56,474 nucleotides of DNA from Spirochaetaceae bacterium (GTDB lineage Bacteria > Spirochaetota > Spirochaetia > DSM-27196 > PXBQ01): the NCBI GenBank assembly GCA_007695285.1, contig REEC01000130.1, forward strand, positions 1 through 56,474, given 5' to 3'. Positions 8,195 to 16,471 of this stretch are shown here, one piece after another. The notes beneath the pieces were generated by a model. The model ran no database searches and was not told the DNA's origin. It saw only the letters and a list, made by a program, of their open reading frames with translations. Each line of letters begins with the position of its first letter. The stretch's first letter is position 1. A program made the translations under genes and the position numbers.

Positions 8195-9076
8195 GTGGCG
8201 AAGATGAATCCGCGCGAGGACGCACACTCCAAAGTCCCTCACACGTGCCTTTTGAAGATCCAGTCGGTGTACGACGTCTTGAAGTCCGCCGAACGAAAGG
8301 CGGTCGAGTACATCATGACGCATCCGGATGAGATACCCGGAATCTCGATCGTCGATCTCGCGACACGGGCCGGGTGCAGCGAGGCGACGATCGTCCGACT
8401 CTCGAAGAGGCTTGGGTACGAGGGTTTTCCTGAACTCAAGATCGATTTTGCACGATCGTCCGAGCTGCCCGTGTTCGAGTACGAGAGCATATCGCGTGAC
8501 GATGAGCCGCACATCGTGTTTCGAAAAGTCGTCGAGTCGACGGTCTCCGCGCTTCACGACACCGTCGGAATCATGGATTATGAGCACTACACGGCCGCAG
8601 TCGACGCGATCGTAAACGCGGAGACCGTGATGTTCTGTGGCCTCGGTGACGCGATGCACGTCGCGTTAGAAGCGCATCAACGGTTCGCTCGCGCCGGGAA
8701 ACGTTCGGTCGCGGCAGTCGATCCGGATTTTCAGCTGATCCTCGCGCGGCAACTCAAACCCGGCGACGTGATCGTCGCGATCTCGCATACCGGCCGAAGC
8801 CGGACGGTGGTCGATACGGTCAAAAGCGCGAAAGAGGTCGGCGCTACGGTGATCGCGATCACGAACTACCCGGTGTCGCCGCTCGCGAAGCGCGCGGACA
8901 TCCCGCTCTTGACCGCGGTTTTCACGCAGTACCTCACGGTCGAGGTGATGTCGAAACGCGTGACCGAACTCTGTATCATCGAGAGTCTGTACGTGAACTA
9001 CCTTATCAAAAAGGGCAAACCCGCGATCGAGAGACTCAAAGAGTCCGACCGTGTCGTGCGGATCAACAAGGTTTAA
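8195..9076 (+). CDS. MurR/RpiR family transcriptional regulator
   Basis: Two-domain sugar-phosphate-responsive regulator. The N-terminal HTH (about residues 10-85) includes the recognition segment SIVDLATRAGCSEATIVRLS. A SIS domain (about 125-260) with MFCGLGDAMHVA and AISHTGRSRTVVD should bind a phosphosugar. GTG 8195 follows the Shine-Dalgarno sequence AGGAGAG; an in-frame ATG three codons later is the alternative. It lies immediately upstream of the FGGY-kinase operon, whose promoter carries a perfect 10-bp inverted repeat (9090-9120). That repeat is the obvious candidate operator, though binding is inferred. Confidence 0.9.
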   Translation: MAKMNPREDAHSKVPHTCLLKIQSVYDVLKSAERKAVEYIMTHPDEIPGISIVDLATRAGCSEATIVRLSKRLGYEGFPELKIDFARSSELPVFEYESISRDDEPHIVFRKVVESTVSALHDTVGIMDYEHYTAAVDAIVNAETVMFCGLGDAMHVALEAHQRFARAGKRSVAAVDPDFQLILARQLKPGDVIVAISHTGRSRTVVDTVKSAKEVGATVIAITNYPVSPLAKRADIPLLTAVFTQYLTVEVMSKRVTELCIIESLYVNYLIKKGKPAIERLKESDRVVRINKV

Positions 9077-9089
9077 TACGCGACGCAGA

Positions 9090-9120
9090 TTTTTCAGAAA
9101 GTCAGTAATATTCTGAAAAA
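9090..9120. promoter_or_regulatory. Inverted repeat, probable RpiR-family operator
   Basis: TTTTTCAGAA (9090-9099) and its exact complement TTCTGAAAAA (9111-9120) are separated by 11 bp. The arm centres are about 21 bp apart, two helical turns, suiting a dimeric regulator. It ends 3 bp before the -35 element of the kinase operon. Confidence 0.6.
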
Positions 9121-9123
9121 AAC

Positions 9124-9152
9124 TTGTGAAACTGAACGGTTCTCCGTATAAT
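9124..9152 (+). promoter_or_regulatory. Strong promoter of the FGGY-kinase operon
   Basis: TTGTGA (9124-9129), a 17-bp spacer and a perfect TATAAT (9147-9152) are followed by a short leader carrying GGAGGA before ATG 9170. Confidence 0.7.
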
Positions 9153-9169
9153 GGGCGCACGGAGGATGT

Positions 9170-10762
9170 ATGGCTGAGTACCTTCTTGGTGTAGATTTTG
9201 GCACCGGCGGCGCAAAGGCGACCGTGATAGACGACTCGGGCGCCGTCGCGGGTTACGCGTTCGAGGAGTACGAGATCATCACCCCCGAGCCGGGATGGTC
9301 GGAGCACGACGCCGAGGCGTACTGGCCGGTAGCGTGCCGGATCGTTCGCGCAGCGATTGCGGAGGCGGGAATCACCGCCGAACGCGTTTGTGGAGTCGCG
9401 GTCTCTTCCGCTTTGCCGTCGCTCGTGCTCGTCGATTCACAGCACAATCCGGTCGCAAACGCGTACAACCTCATGGATCGCCGCGCGACGCAGCAGGTCG
9501 AGCAGATCAAAAAAACGATCGGCGAAGACCGTGTGTTCGACGTCTCAAAAAATCGACTCGACGACCACCCGACGATCGTGAACCTTCTCTGGGAAAAGGA
9601 AAACCGTCCCGACGTCTACCGGAGAATCTGGAAGGCGCTCACGATCGACGGGTACATCACGTTGAAACTCACCGGGGTCGCGTCGCTGCATTACTCCGGC
9701 GCGGCGTTTTACGGTGTCGCGTACAATCTTGTAGAACGTCGCTTCGAGCCGGATTTGCTCGCCGACGTCGGAATCCCCGAAACGCTTTTCCCCGACCTGT
9801 ACCCGTGCGAGGCGATCGTCGGATCGGTTCTGCCGGGCGCGGCGGCCGAAGTCGGGCTGGCGGCCGGGACACCGGTCGCCGCGGGACAGGTCGACTGCAA
9901 CGCCGGGTGGGTCGGAGCCGGTGCGCTCGAGGACGGCGATATCCAGATGAACCTCGGCACGGCCGGCAACTTCGGGATCATCCACACCGCCAAGACGTTT
10001 CACCGTTCGATGATCGCGTGCGCGTACACGACGCGCTCGGACTCGACGTTCATCACGATTCCGACGACGACGACCGGCGGCGGCCTGATCCGCTATCTGC
10101 GCGATACATTGTACGCGGCCGAGACCGCCGCGAAATCCGGCCCCGACCCGTACGATATCATGAATGCGGACGCAGAGGCCGCACCGATCGGCGCCGACGG
10201 CCTCGTGATGCTGCCGTTCTTGATGGGTGAGAGAACGCCGATCTGGGACGTCTACGCTCGCGGGGTGATTTTTGGGCTTTCGCTCAACCACGGGAGAGGA
10301 CACATTGTGCGCGCGGCGATGGAGTCGGTCGCGTACGCGTTGTACCACTCGTTCTCGCTGATCGTCGAGACGGGTCAGAAGATCAACACGCCGATCGTGC
10401 TGAACGAAGGTGGCGCGAAGAGCCCATTGTGGCGGCGAATCATCACCGACGTCTTCAACGTCCCGACCGTGCTCGTGAAGAGGCGGACCGGCGCGCCGTA
10501 CGGCGACGCGATTCTCGCGGGTGTCGCGACCGGGATATTCGCCGACTTCTCGCCGGCGCGCGACTGGACCGAACTCGTCGAGCCGATGGAACCCGACGCG
10601 GCCGCGCACGCGATCTACACCGAGTACTTCGCGCTCTACAAACGTCTGTACGAAGCCGTGAAGCACGAGTTTCCGCGGCTCGCGGAGCTGCGGCGTTTGG
10701 CGGCACAACTCGGCGGCGATGAACCGCGCAAACGGACACCCAACGAAGGATCGAACGAATAA
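9170..10762 (+). CDS. FGGY-family carbohydrate kinase (xylulokinase-like)
   Basis: Phosphorylates a sugar or polyol with ATP. The N-terminal FGGY domain begins with [17 protein letters not shown]. The catalytic-aspartate region reads [16 protein letters not shown] (about residue 245) and the second ATPase domain holds [10 protein letters not shown] and [17 protein letters not shown] (about 408-424). Length 530 aa is at the upper end for xylulokinases. The gene leads an operon with a dehydrogenase, a VOC protein and a ketol-isomerase-like protein, so it probably traps the product of one of these as a phosphate. The exact substrate is unknown. Confidence 0.9.
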   Translation: MAEYLLGVDFGTGGAKATVIDDSGAVAGYAFEEYEIITPEPGWSEHDAEAYWPVACRIVRAAIAEAGITAERVCGVAVSSALPSLVLVDSQHNPVANAYNLMDRRATQQVEQIKKTIGEDRVFDVSKNRLDDHPTIVNLLWEKENRPDVYRRIWKALTIDGYITLKLTGVASLHYSGAAFYGVAYNLVERRFEPDLLADVGIPETLFPDLYPCEAIVGSVLPGAAAEVGLAAGTPVAAGQVDCNAGWVGAGALEDGDIQMNLGTAGNFGIIHTAKTFHRSMIACAYTTRSDSTFITIPTTTTGGGLIRYLRDTLYAAETAAKSGPDPYDIMNADAEAAPIGADGLVMLPFLMGERTPIWDVYARGVIFGLSLNHGRGHIVRAAMESVAYALYHSFSLIVETGQKINTPIVLNEGGAKSPLWRRIITDVFNVPTVLVKRRTGAPYGDAILAGVATGIFADFSPARDWTELVEPMEPDAAAHAIYTEYFALYKRLYEAVKHEFPRLAELRRLAAQLGGDEPRKRTPNEGSNE

Positions 10763-11811
10763 TGAAGACGATGAAAGCGGCCGTGGTGCACAGGCCGATG
10801 CATTGGAGCGTCGACGACGTGCCGGTTCCCGCGGTCCCGGTCGGCGGAATGCTGCTCCGGGTTCGCGCGTGTGGCCTGTGCGGCTCGGATCTGCGGACAC
10901 TTCGTTCGGGGCACAAAAAGATCACGTTTCCGTGGATTCTCGGGCACGAGATCTGTGGAGACGTCGTCGAACTCGGTGAAGGATACCGCGGTGCGTGGAA
11001 GGTTGGCCGGCGGCTCTCGGTCGGGCCACTCGCGTACGACCCGAGTGATCCACAAACGGTCGCCGGCCGGCCTGAACTCGCGACCGACGTGCGGGAAATC
11101 GGTCAGGCCTGGCACGGAGGGCTCGCAGAGTTCATCGCGATCCCGCGAGAGGCCGTCGAGCTCGGGAACATCGTGAGCGCGCCCGAGGGCCTCGACCCCG
11201 AGTACGCGGCGGTTGTCGAACCCGCGTCGTCGGTTGTGCACGCTCAGGAAAGGGCGGCCGTAGGGCTGGGGGACGTCGTGCTCGTGATGGGGGCAGGTCC
11301 GATCGGGTGCCTGCACGTCGCGGTCGCGCGCGCGCGCGGTGCGTCGAAGGTGTTTCTCGCGGACGTGAACGCCGAGCGTCTCGCCGCCGCGGAGGTGTTC
11401 GAGCCGGACGCGACGCTCGACGTGAACTCCCCGGAGTTCGCGACGGACGTTACCCGGCTCTCGGGTGGGCTCGGGCCGAGTGTCGTCGTGACCGCGGCGC
11501 CGTCGGGCGCGGCACAGGTGACGGCGGTCGAAATTGCGCGCAAGGGCGGCCGCGTCGTGTTGTTCGGCGGGCTGCCGCACGACTCTTCGACGCCCGACGT
11601 CGACATGAACCGCGTTCACTACCACAACCTGGATCTGATCGGGGTGTCGATTTTTGCACCGCGTCACTTCAGGACGGCGCTCGAGTTGATCGCCGACGGC
11701 CGGATCCCGGTGAAAAAACTCGTGACGCACCGTTTTCCGCTCGCCGAGTTCGACACAGGCGCGCGGATCGCGCTCGACGGACGCGCTTTGAAGGTTGTAT
11801 TCCTTCCTTAG
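10762..11811 (+). CDS. Zinc-type medium-chain dehydrogenase lacking the structural zinc site
   Basis: Probable NAD(P)-dependent sugar-alcohol dehydrogenase. The catalytic zinc site is present: C40 in ACGLCGSDL and G-H62-E63. The nucleotide-binding loop VMGAGPIGCLHVAVA starts at about residue 174. Normal members carry a four-cysteine structural-zinc lobe at about residues 90-115; here that stretch (GPLAYDPSDPQTVAGRPEL) has no cysteine, so only one zinc is expected. The start codon overlaps the stop of the upstream kinase by one base, indicating translational coupling. Sorbitol or threonine dehydrogenases are the nearest relatives by pattern. Confidence 0.88.
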   Translation: MKTMKAAVVHRPMHWSVDDVPVPAVPVGGMLLRVRACGLCGSDLRTLRSGHKKITFPWILGHEICGDVVELGEGYRGAWKVGRRLSVGPLAYDPSDPQTVAGRPELATDVREIGQAWHGGLAEFIAIPREAVELGNIVSAPEGLDPEYAAVVEPASSVVHAQERAAVGLGDVVLVMGAGPIGCLHVAVARARGASKVFLADVNAERLAAAEVFEPDATLDVNSPEFATDVTRLSGGLGPSVVVTAAPSGAAQVTAVEIARKGGRVVLFGGLPHDSSTPDVDMNRVHYHNLDLIGVSIFAPRHFRTALELIADGRIPVKKLVTHRFPLAEFDTGARIALDGRALKVVFLP

Positions 11812-11828
11812 AGTGAACAGGAGGTGAG

Positions 11829-12353
11829 ATGCAGAGTACCCCGCTCGATTTTTTCCGCGACGGCATCGCGCAGATCGCGTTGGTCGTGAAGGACCTCGAT
11901 GCGACCGTGAAACAGTACCACGAGAAGTTCGGTATCGGACCGTGGCATTTTTACACGTACGGAAAACCGCTCGTGAAAAAAATGACGCGGAACGGAGAGC
12001 CGGCCGAGTACCGGATGCGCGTCGCTCTGTCGTACCTCGGGCCGCTGCGGATCGAGTTGATCGAGCCGCTCGAGGGTGATACGGTTTATTCGGAGTTCGT
12101 GCGCGAGCACGGGTACGGGGTGCACCACGTCGGGGTTCTGACCGACGACATGGAGCGCGACCTCGAACGCGCCGCGGAAATGGGCTTCCGGATGACGCAG
12201 GACGGCTCCGGCTTCGGCCCCGATGGTGACGGCTGGTACGCGTATCTCGACACCGAGGACTCGATCGGAACGACGGTCGAGCTGATCTCGCGCCCGAAAC
12301 GGCGCAAACCGCCGGAGAAGGTATACCCACCGGAATCGGATGAGAAATCGTGA
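11829..12353 (+). CDS. VOC-superfamily protein (glyoxalase/epimerase-like)
   Basis: The vicinal-oxygen-chelate fold is made of paired beta-alpha-beta-beta-beta modules. The start IAQIALVVKDLDATVKQYHE and the mid-section EHGYGVHHVGVLTDDMERDL, with likely metal-binding histidine and glutamate residues, fit methylmalonyl-CoA epimerase or glyoxalase-like families. It has 174 aa, a strong ribosome-binding site (AGGAGGTGAG) and sits between a dehydrogenase and an isomerase in a sugar operon. A VOC epimerase acting on a sugar-derived ketone is possible but not shown by the sequence. Confidence 0.8.
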   Translation: MQSTPLDFFRDGIAQIALVVKDLDATVKQYHEKFGIGPWHFYTYGKPLVKKMTRNGEPAEYRMRVALSYLGPLRIELIEPLEGDTVYSEFVREHGYGVHHVGVLTDDMERDLERAAEMGFRMTQDGSGFGPDGDGWYAYLDTEDSIGTTVELISRPKRRKPPEKVYPPESDEKS

Positions 12354-12410
12354 CCCCGCGCGGTACGCGCGAACTGAAACCATAAATCTGGAGAGAGAAG
12401 GAGAGTTTTT

Positions 12411-13865
12411 ATGACCGAACAAGCACGACAGAGAGTGATCGAGAAAAAGATCACGTTTGGGGTGATCGTCGGAACGCGCGGCTTTTTCAACCCGAAGCAC
12501 GCCGAGAACGGGCGGAAAGAGATCATCGCGAAGCTCGATGAAAAAGGATTCGGCTACCACATCCTTCCGGTCGACGCGACGCCGTACGGTGCGGTCGAGA
12601 CGCTCGCCGACGCGCAGAAGTACGCGAAGTTATTCCGTGAGAACCAAGACGACATCGACGGGATCATCGTGATTCTCCCGAATTTCGGCGACGAGCAGGG
12701 CGTCGTTGAGACGATCAGCCGCTCGAAACTGAACGTTCCGGTTCTCGTCCAGGCGTACAACGACAGTACGACGGCGGTCGACGTGAAAGGTCGGCGCGAC
12801 GCGTTCTGCGGCAAGTTGTCGGTCTGCAACAACCTGTACCAGTACGGTATCCCGTTCACCGGGACGAAGAGCCATACCGTCGACGTGAACACGAAAGAGT
12901 TCGACGCGGATCTCGACTACTTCGCGCGCGTCTGCCGGACTGTGAAAGGCCTCACGAACGCCCGGATCGGGACGATCGGAGCGCGGCCGAAACCGTTCCA
13001 GACGGTACGGTACAGCGAAAAAATCATGCAGGCGACCGGCATCACGATGGTCCCGGTCGACCTTTCGGAGATCATCGGCGCGGCGAACAAAATCGACGAT
13101 ACGCACGCGACGGTGAAGGACAAACTCGAGAAGATCCGCGCGTACGGCAAGATCCCGAACACGATCGTCGAGCAGAACATCGTGAAACAGGCGAAACTAT
13201 CTGTCGCGATCGACAACTGGAACACCGAAAACCAGATCGACGCGACCGCGATCCAGTGTTGGAGTTCGATCCAGGACAACTACGGCTGCGCGACGTGTCT
13301 CTCGATGAGCATGATGGGCGAAGAGCTCATGCCGAGCGCGTGTGAAGTCGACGCGGCCGGTGTCGTCTCGATGTACGGATTGTTGTTGGCCGCGGGTACA
13401 CCTCCGGGTTTCCTCGACTGGAACAATAACTACGGTGCCGACAAGGACATGTGCGTCTGCACGCACTGTTCGAACTACCCCAAGAGCTTCATGGGACGCG
13501 AGATCGAGATCTCGAACCTCGACATTCTCGGCATGACGCTCGGCGCCGAGCGGTGTTTCGGGGCGATCAAAGGCCACGTCGCGGCGGGTGAGATGACGTA
13601 CTTCAGGATGTCGACCGACGACATCAATGGCCGGATCGTCTCGTACGTCGGAGAAGGCGAGTTCACCGACGATCCGTTCCCGATGGACGGCGGAATCGCG
13701 GTCTGCCGCGTGCCGCGGCTCCAGGCTCTGATGCGCTATCTCACGACGAACGGGTTTGAACATCACGTCGCGATGGTTCGCGGCCGGTACGGTGCCGTGG
13801 TCCAGGAAGCGGTCGAGTCGTACCTCGGGTGGGACAACTACTCGCACGAGTTGCCGGAGGAGTAA
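12411..13865 (+). CDS. L-fucose/L-arabinose isomerase-family protein
   Basis: The protein has 484 aa and the layered alpha/beta architecture of the FucI/AraA-like family. It starts with ITFGVIVGTRGFFNP and contains the mid-region GTIGARPKPFQTVRYSEKIM and AIQCWSSIQDNYGCATCLSM, with a glutamate at ACEVDAAGVVSM where the family places a metal-binding acid. These features suggest ketose-aldose isomerisation with Mn2+, but divergent members of this family have unknown substrates. It is the last gene of the FGGY-kinase operon. A terminator-like hairpin with a T-run follows, inside the convergent era gene. Confidence 0.78.
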   Translation: MTEQARQRVIEKKITFGVIVGTRGFFNPKHAENGRKEIIAKLDEKGFGYHILPVDATPYGAVETLADAQKYAKLFRENQDDIDGIIVILPNFGDEQGVVETISRSKLNVPVLVQAYNDSTTAVDVKGRRDAFCGKLSVCNNLYQYGIPFTGTKSHTVDVNTKEFDADLDYFARVCRTVKGLTNARIGTIGARPKPFQTVRYSEKIMQATGITMVPVDLSEIIGAANKIDDTHATVKDKLEKIRAYGKIPNTIVEQNIVKQAKLSVAIDNWNTENQIDATAIQCWSSIQDNYGCATCLSMSMMGEELMPSACEVDAAGVVSMYGLLLAAGTPPGFLDWNNNYGADKDMCVCTHCSNYPKSFMGREIEISNLDILGMTLGAERCFGAIKGHVAAGEMTYFRMSTDDINGRIVSYVGEGEFTDDPFPMDGGIAVCRVPRLQALMRYLTTNGFEHHVAMVRGRYGAVVQEAVESYLGWDNYSHELPEE

Positions 13866-13869
13866 ACCG

Positions 13870-13892
13870 GCCGGCGGCGTCGATGCGCCGGC
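13870..13892. other. GC-rich hairpin between convergent genes
   Basis: GCCGGCG (13870-13876) pairs perfectly with CGCCGGC (13886-13892) across a 9-nt loop, between the stops of the isomerase-like gene and era. It has no T-run, so it may only stabilise 3' ends. Confidence 0.4.
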
Positions 13893-13896
13893 TGCG

Positions 13897-14844
13897 TCAC
13901 TGCGTAGAGCGGAAGACGCGACGCAGCACGGCGTCTTTTTTGGTCCAGTTATGGTTGAGTTTCACGCGCAGATCGAGTTCGACTCTGCGCTCAAACACGT
14001 CCGCGAGTTCCTTCTGGGCGGATAGCCTGATCTCTTTGATCAGGTTACCGCCTTTTCCGACGACGATTCCTTTTTGCGACTCTTTCTCGACAAGAATATC
14101 CGCGCGGACCCAGAGTGCACCGTGAGGCCTCTGTTCCATGTCGTGGACCTCGACGTAGATCGAGTGCGGGAGTTCCTCGCGCGTGCGGTTGACAGCCTGC
14201 TCGCGGATGATCTCCGCGGCCCGGAACTCGGGCTCTTGATCCGTGTAGAACTCGCTCGGGTACATCAGCTCCCCTTCGGGAAGCCTTTCGTACAGCGCCG
14301 CGACGAGCTCACCGACGCCCGCGCGAGTGAGCGCCGAGACGCGAACCGTCAGTGTGCTGCCAATTTGCGTCGCGACCCACGCTTCGATCGCGTTCGCGTT
14401 TGCCTCGCTCAAATCGATCTTGTTCACCGCGATCACGACCGGCAGCCCCGCCGCCGCGACCATCTCGGCCAACATCGTCTCCTCGGCACCGGGCGCGCGC
14501 GTCGCGTCGATGATGTACAGGATACACTCGGCCTCGCGTACCGTCGTGCCGACGAGGTCGCGCATGCGTATGTTGAAATCACGGTTCGAACGGTGGAAGC
14601 CCGGCGTGTCGAGGAACACGATCTGACCGTCCTCGGTCGTGAGGATCCCACGAATCGTATTTCGTGTGGTTTGTGGCACCGCTGCGACGATCGAGATCTT
14701 GTGCCCGCAGATCGCGTTCATGAGGCTTGACTTGCCGGCCGACGGGCGTCCGACGACCGCGACGACGCCCGACTTCATTAATTCAGGTTTTTCTGTTCTC
14801 ATGGGATTTTCCGCTCTCATGGGTTTATCCGTTTTCACGCTCAT
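13897..14844 (-). CDS. era: GTPase Era
   Basis: Ras-like GTPase needed for 30S subunit maturation. It binds 16S rRNA through a C-terminal KH domain. G-motifs are clear: G1 GRPSAGKSS, G3 DTPGFH and G4 NKID; the KH region GVVVGKGGNLIKEI-like segment (here GIVVGKGGNLIKEIRLSAQ) is at about residue 245. The first 22 residues are an unusual extension made of three near-identical hexapeptides (VKTDKP, MRAENP, MRTEKP) from 18-bp DNA repeats at 14785-14838. ATG 14844 lies just after a promoter and has no Shine-Dalgarno sequence. Internal Met codons at 9, 15 and 23 are alternative starts. Confidence 0.94.
   Translation of the reverse strand: MSVKTDKPMRAENPMRTEKPELMKSGVVAVVGRPSAGKSSLMNAICGHKISIVAAVPQTTRNTIRGILTTEDGQIVFLDTPGFHRSNRDFNIRMRDLVGTTVREAECILYIIDATRAPGAEETMLAEMVAAAGLPVVIAVNKIDLSEANANAIEAWVATQIGSTLTVRVSALTRAGVGELVAALYERLPEGELMYPSEFYTDQEPEFRAAEIIREQAVNRTREELPHSIYVEVHDMEQRPHGALWVRADILVEKESQKGIVVGKGGNLIKEIRLSAQKELADVFERRVELDLRVKLNHNWTKKDAVLRRVFRSTQ
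13913..13941 (+). terminator. Probable intrinsic terminator of the sugar operon, inside era
   Basis: AAGACGC (13913-13919) pairs perfectly with GCGTCTT (13931-13937) and is followed by TTTT, giving a six-T run from 13936. It lies 48 bp past the stop of the isomerase-like gene and within the last codons of era on the other strand. The 11-nt loop is long. Confidence 0.5.
14785..14838 (-). repeat. Three tandem 18-bp repeats in the 5' end of era
   Basis: Three degenerate 18-bp units in frame encode the hexapeptides VKTDKP, MRAENP and MRTEKP. They are absent from ordinary Era N-termini and look like recent slippage. Confidence 0.75.
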
Positions 14845-14853
14845 TTTTTTTGT

Positions 14854-14882
14854 ATATTATCTCGTAATGACACCGCAAACAA
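14854..14882 (-). promoter_or_regulatory. Candidate leaderless promoter of era
   Basis: On the minus strand TTGTTT (14877-14882), a 17-bp spacer and TAATAT (14854-14859) place +1 near 14847, three bases before ATG 14844. Confidence 0.45.
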
Positions 14883-14892
14883 GGGAGCCGAG

Positions 14893-15498
14893 ATGATCCA
14901 TTTTTCCGACGACAACGACAACGACACCGACGAAAAAAAAGACCGCCATGGAGGCGAGATGCTAATCGAGCGCATGCTCAAGACGCGGATGATCCTTCTC
15001 TCGGGCGAGGTCGACAAGAGTCTCGCCGAGAGGGTCATCCGGCAGTTGATTCTGCTCGAGTCCGACAGCGACGAACCGATCCGTGTCTTCATCGACTCTC
15101 CCGGAGGTGACGCGGACGCCGGATACGCGATATTCGACATGATGAGGTTCGTGAAACCGGTCGTTCATACGATCGGGATGGGCCTTGTCGCGAGCGCGGG
15201 CGCGCTGATTCTTCTCGCGGCCGAGAAAGAAAACCGGTTCGGCATGCCGAACTCGCACTACCTGATTCACCAACCGCTCAGCGGGATGCGCGGCGTCGCG
15301 ACCGATATCGAGATCCACGCGCGCGAGCTCGAGCGAATGCGCGGACGCATCAACCGGTTGATCGCCGACGAGACCGGTAAACCGTACGAGCAGGTCGAGA
15401 AAGATACCGACCGCGACTTCTGGATGAACGCCGAAGAGGCGACCGAGTATGGATTGATCAAGCGGGTGGTTTCGACGCGCGTCGAGATCGAAACATGA
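14893..15498 (+). CDS. clpP: ATP-dependent Clp protease proteolytic subunit
   Basis: Serine peptidase that forms the tetradecameric chamber used by ClpX or ClpA. The catalytic triad is S101 (GLVASAGA), H126 (LIHQPLSG) and D171 (EKDTDRDFW). The DSPGGDADAG loop and ATDIEIHARE helix are intact. The N-terminus is unusually acidic (DDNDNDTDEKK), replacing the usual axial-loop sequence, so it may be a second, divergent ClpP paralogue. No clpX or tig is adjacent. GGGAG precedes ATG 14893. Its stop overlaps the purC start (ATGA). Confidence 0.92.
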   Translation: MIHFSDDNDNDTDEKKDRHGGEMLIERMLKTRMILLSGEVDKSLAERVIRQLILLESDSDEPIRVFIDSPGGDADAGYAIFDMMRFVKPVVHTIGMGLVASAGALILLAAEKENRFGMPNSHYLIHQPLSGMRGVATDIEIHARELERMRGRINRLIADETGKPYEQVEKDTDRDFWMNAEEATEYGLIKRVVSTRVEIET

Positions 15499-16448
15499 TC
15501 GACGACGGCGGGCACGATCGCGACGTCCTGCGCGCGCTTGAACCCACCGAGCTCGCGCCGGGTGTCTCGCACTACCGCGGTAAGGTGCGCGAGGTTCTCA
15601 CGCGCCGCGACGAGATGGTGATCGTCGCGACCGACCGCGTCTCGGCGTTCGACCGCGTGCTCGGCGTCGTGCCGCGCAAGGGAGAGGTGCTGAACCGGAT
15701 CTCCGAGTTCTGGTTCCGCGCGACCGCCGACGTCTGTCCGAACCACTTCCGTCGCGTCTTGACGCCACGTTCGATGCTTGTGACCGCGTGCCGCGTGTAC
15801 CCGGTCGAAGTCGTCGTCCGGGGATACCTTACCGGCTCCGCGTGGCGTGACTACGCCGCCGGGCGTCGCGTCTCGGGTGTGACGGTCCCACCGGGCATGC
15901 GCGAGAACCAGGAGTTCCCGACCCCGATCATCACGCCGTCGACCAAAGTGGACGGCGGCCACGACGTCCCGATCTCGTGCACCGATATCGTCGCGAACGG
16001 GATCGTGCCGGCCGACGACTGGGCGGCGATCGAACGATCGGCGTACGCTCTCTTCGCGCGCGGACAAGAGATCGCGCGCGACAACGGTCTAATCCTCGTC
16101 GATACGAAGTACGAGTTCGGCCACGACGGCGAGAAGATTGTCGTTGTCGACGAGATGCACACGCCGGATTCGTCGCGGTTCTGGTACGCCTCGACGTACG
16201 TCGAACGATTCGCCGCCGGTGAGCGCCCAGACGAACTCGACAAAGAGTATCTGCGGCGCACGTTGATGGAAAGCGGCTACACGGGAGACGGCGAGCCGCC
16301 CGAGATTCCGGCTGCGGTTATATCGGAGCTCTCGGCGAAGTACATAACGGCATTCGAGACGATCACCGGTAAAAAACTTCCCGATTCCGCGCTCGATGCT
16401 GAAGCAGAGAAAAAAAAGATACTGTCCTATGTGAACGAGGGGTCGTAG
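15495..16448 (+). CDS. purC: Phosphoribosylaminoimidazole-succinocarboxamide synthase
   Basis: Makes SAICAR in purine synthesis by joining aspartate to CAIR with ATP. It is the longer (about 300 aa) form of SAICAR synthetase: YRGKVREVL near the N-terminus, RVSAFDRVLG, EVVVRGYLTGSAWRDY and LILVDTKYEFG are all present. Length 317 aa. Its start overlaps the clpP stop by four bases (ATGA), so its translation is probably coupled to clpP. No other pur gene is in the window. Confidence 0.95.
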   Translation: MIDDGGHDRDVLRALEPTELAPGVSHYRGKVREVLTRRDEMVIVATDRVSAFDRVLGVVPRKGEVLNRISEFWFRATADVCPNHFRRVLTPRSMLVTACRVYPVEVVVRGYLTGSAWRDYAAGRRVSGVTVPPGMRENQEFPTPIITPSTKVDGGHDVPISCTDIVANGIVPADDWAAIERSAYALFARGQEIARDNGLILVDTKYEFGHDGEKIVVVDEMHTPDSSRFWYASTYVERFAAGERPDELDKEYLRRTLMESGYTGDGEPPEIPAAVISELSAKYITAFETITGKKLPDSALDAEAEKKKILSYVNEGS

Positions 16449-16471
16449 TCCGCGGCCTCCGAGGAGGCCAC

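Noticed and set aside
10636..12330. 564-codon minus-strand open frame opposite the sugar operon
   Set aside because: Spans the boundaries of three well-supported plus-strand genes, extreme Arg/Ser content, no domain and no ribosome-binding site.
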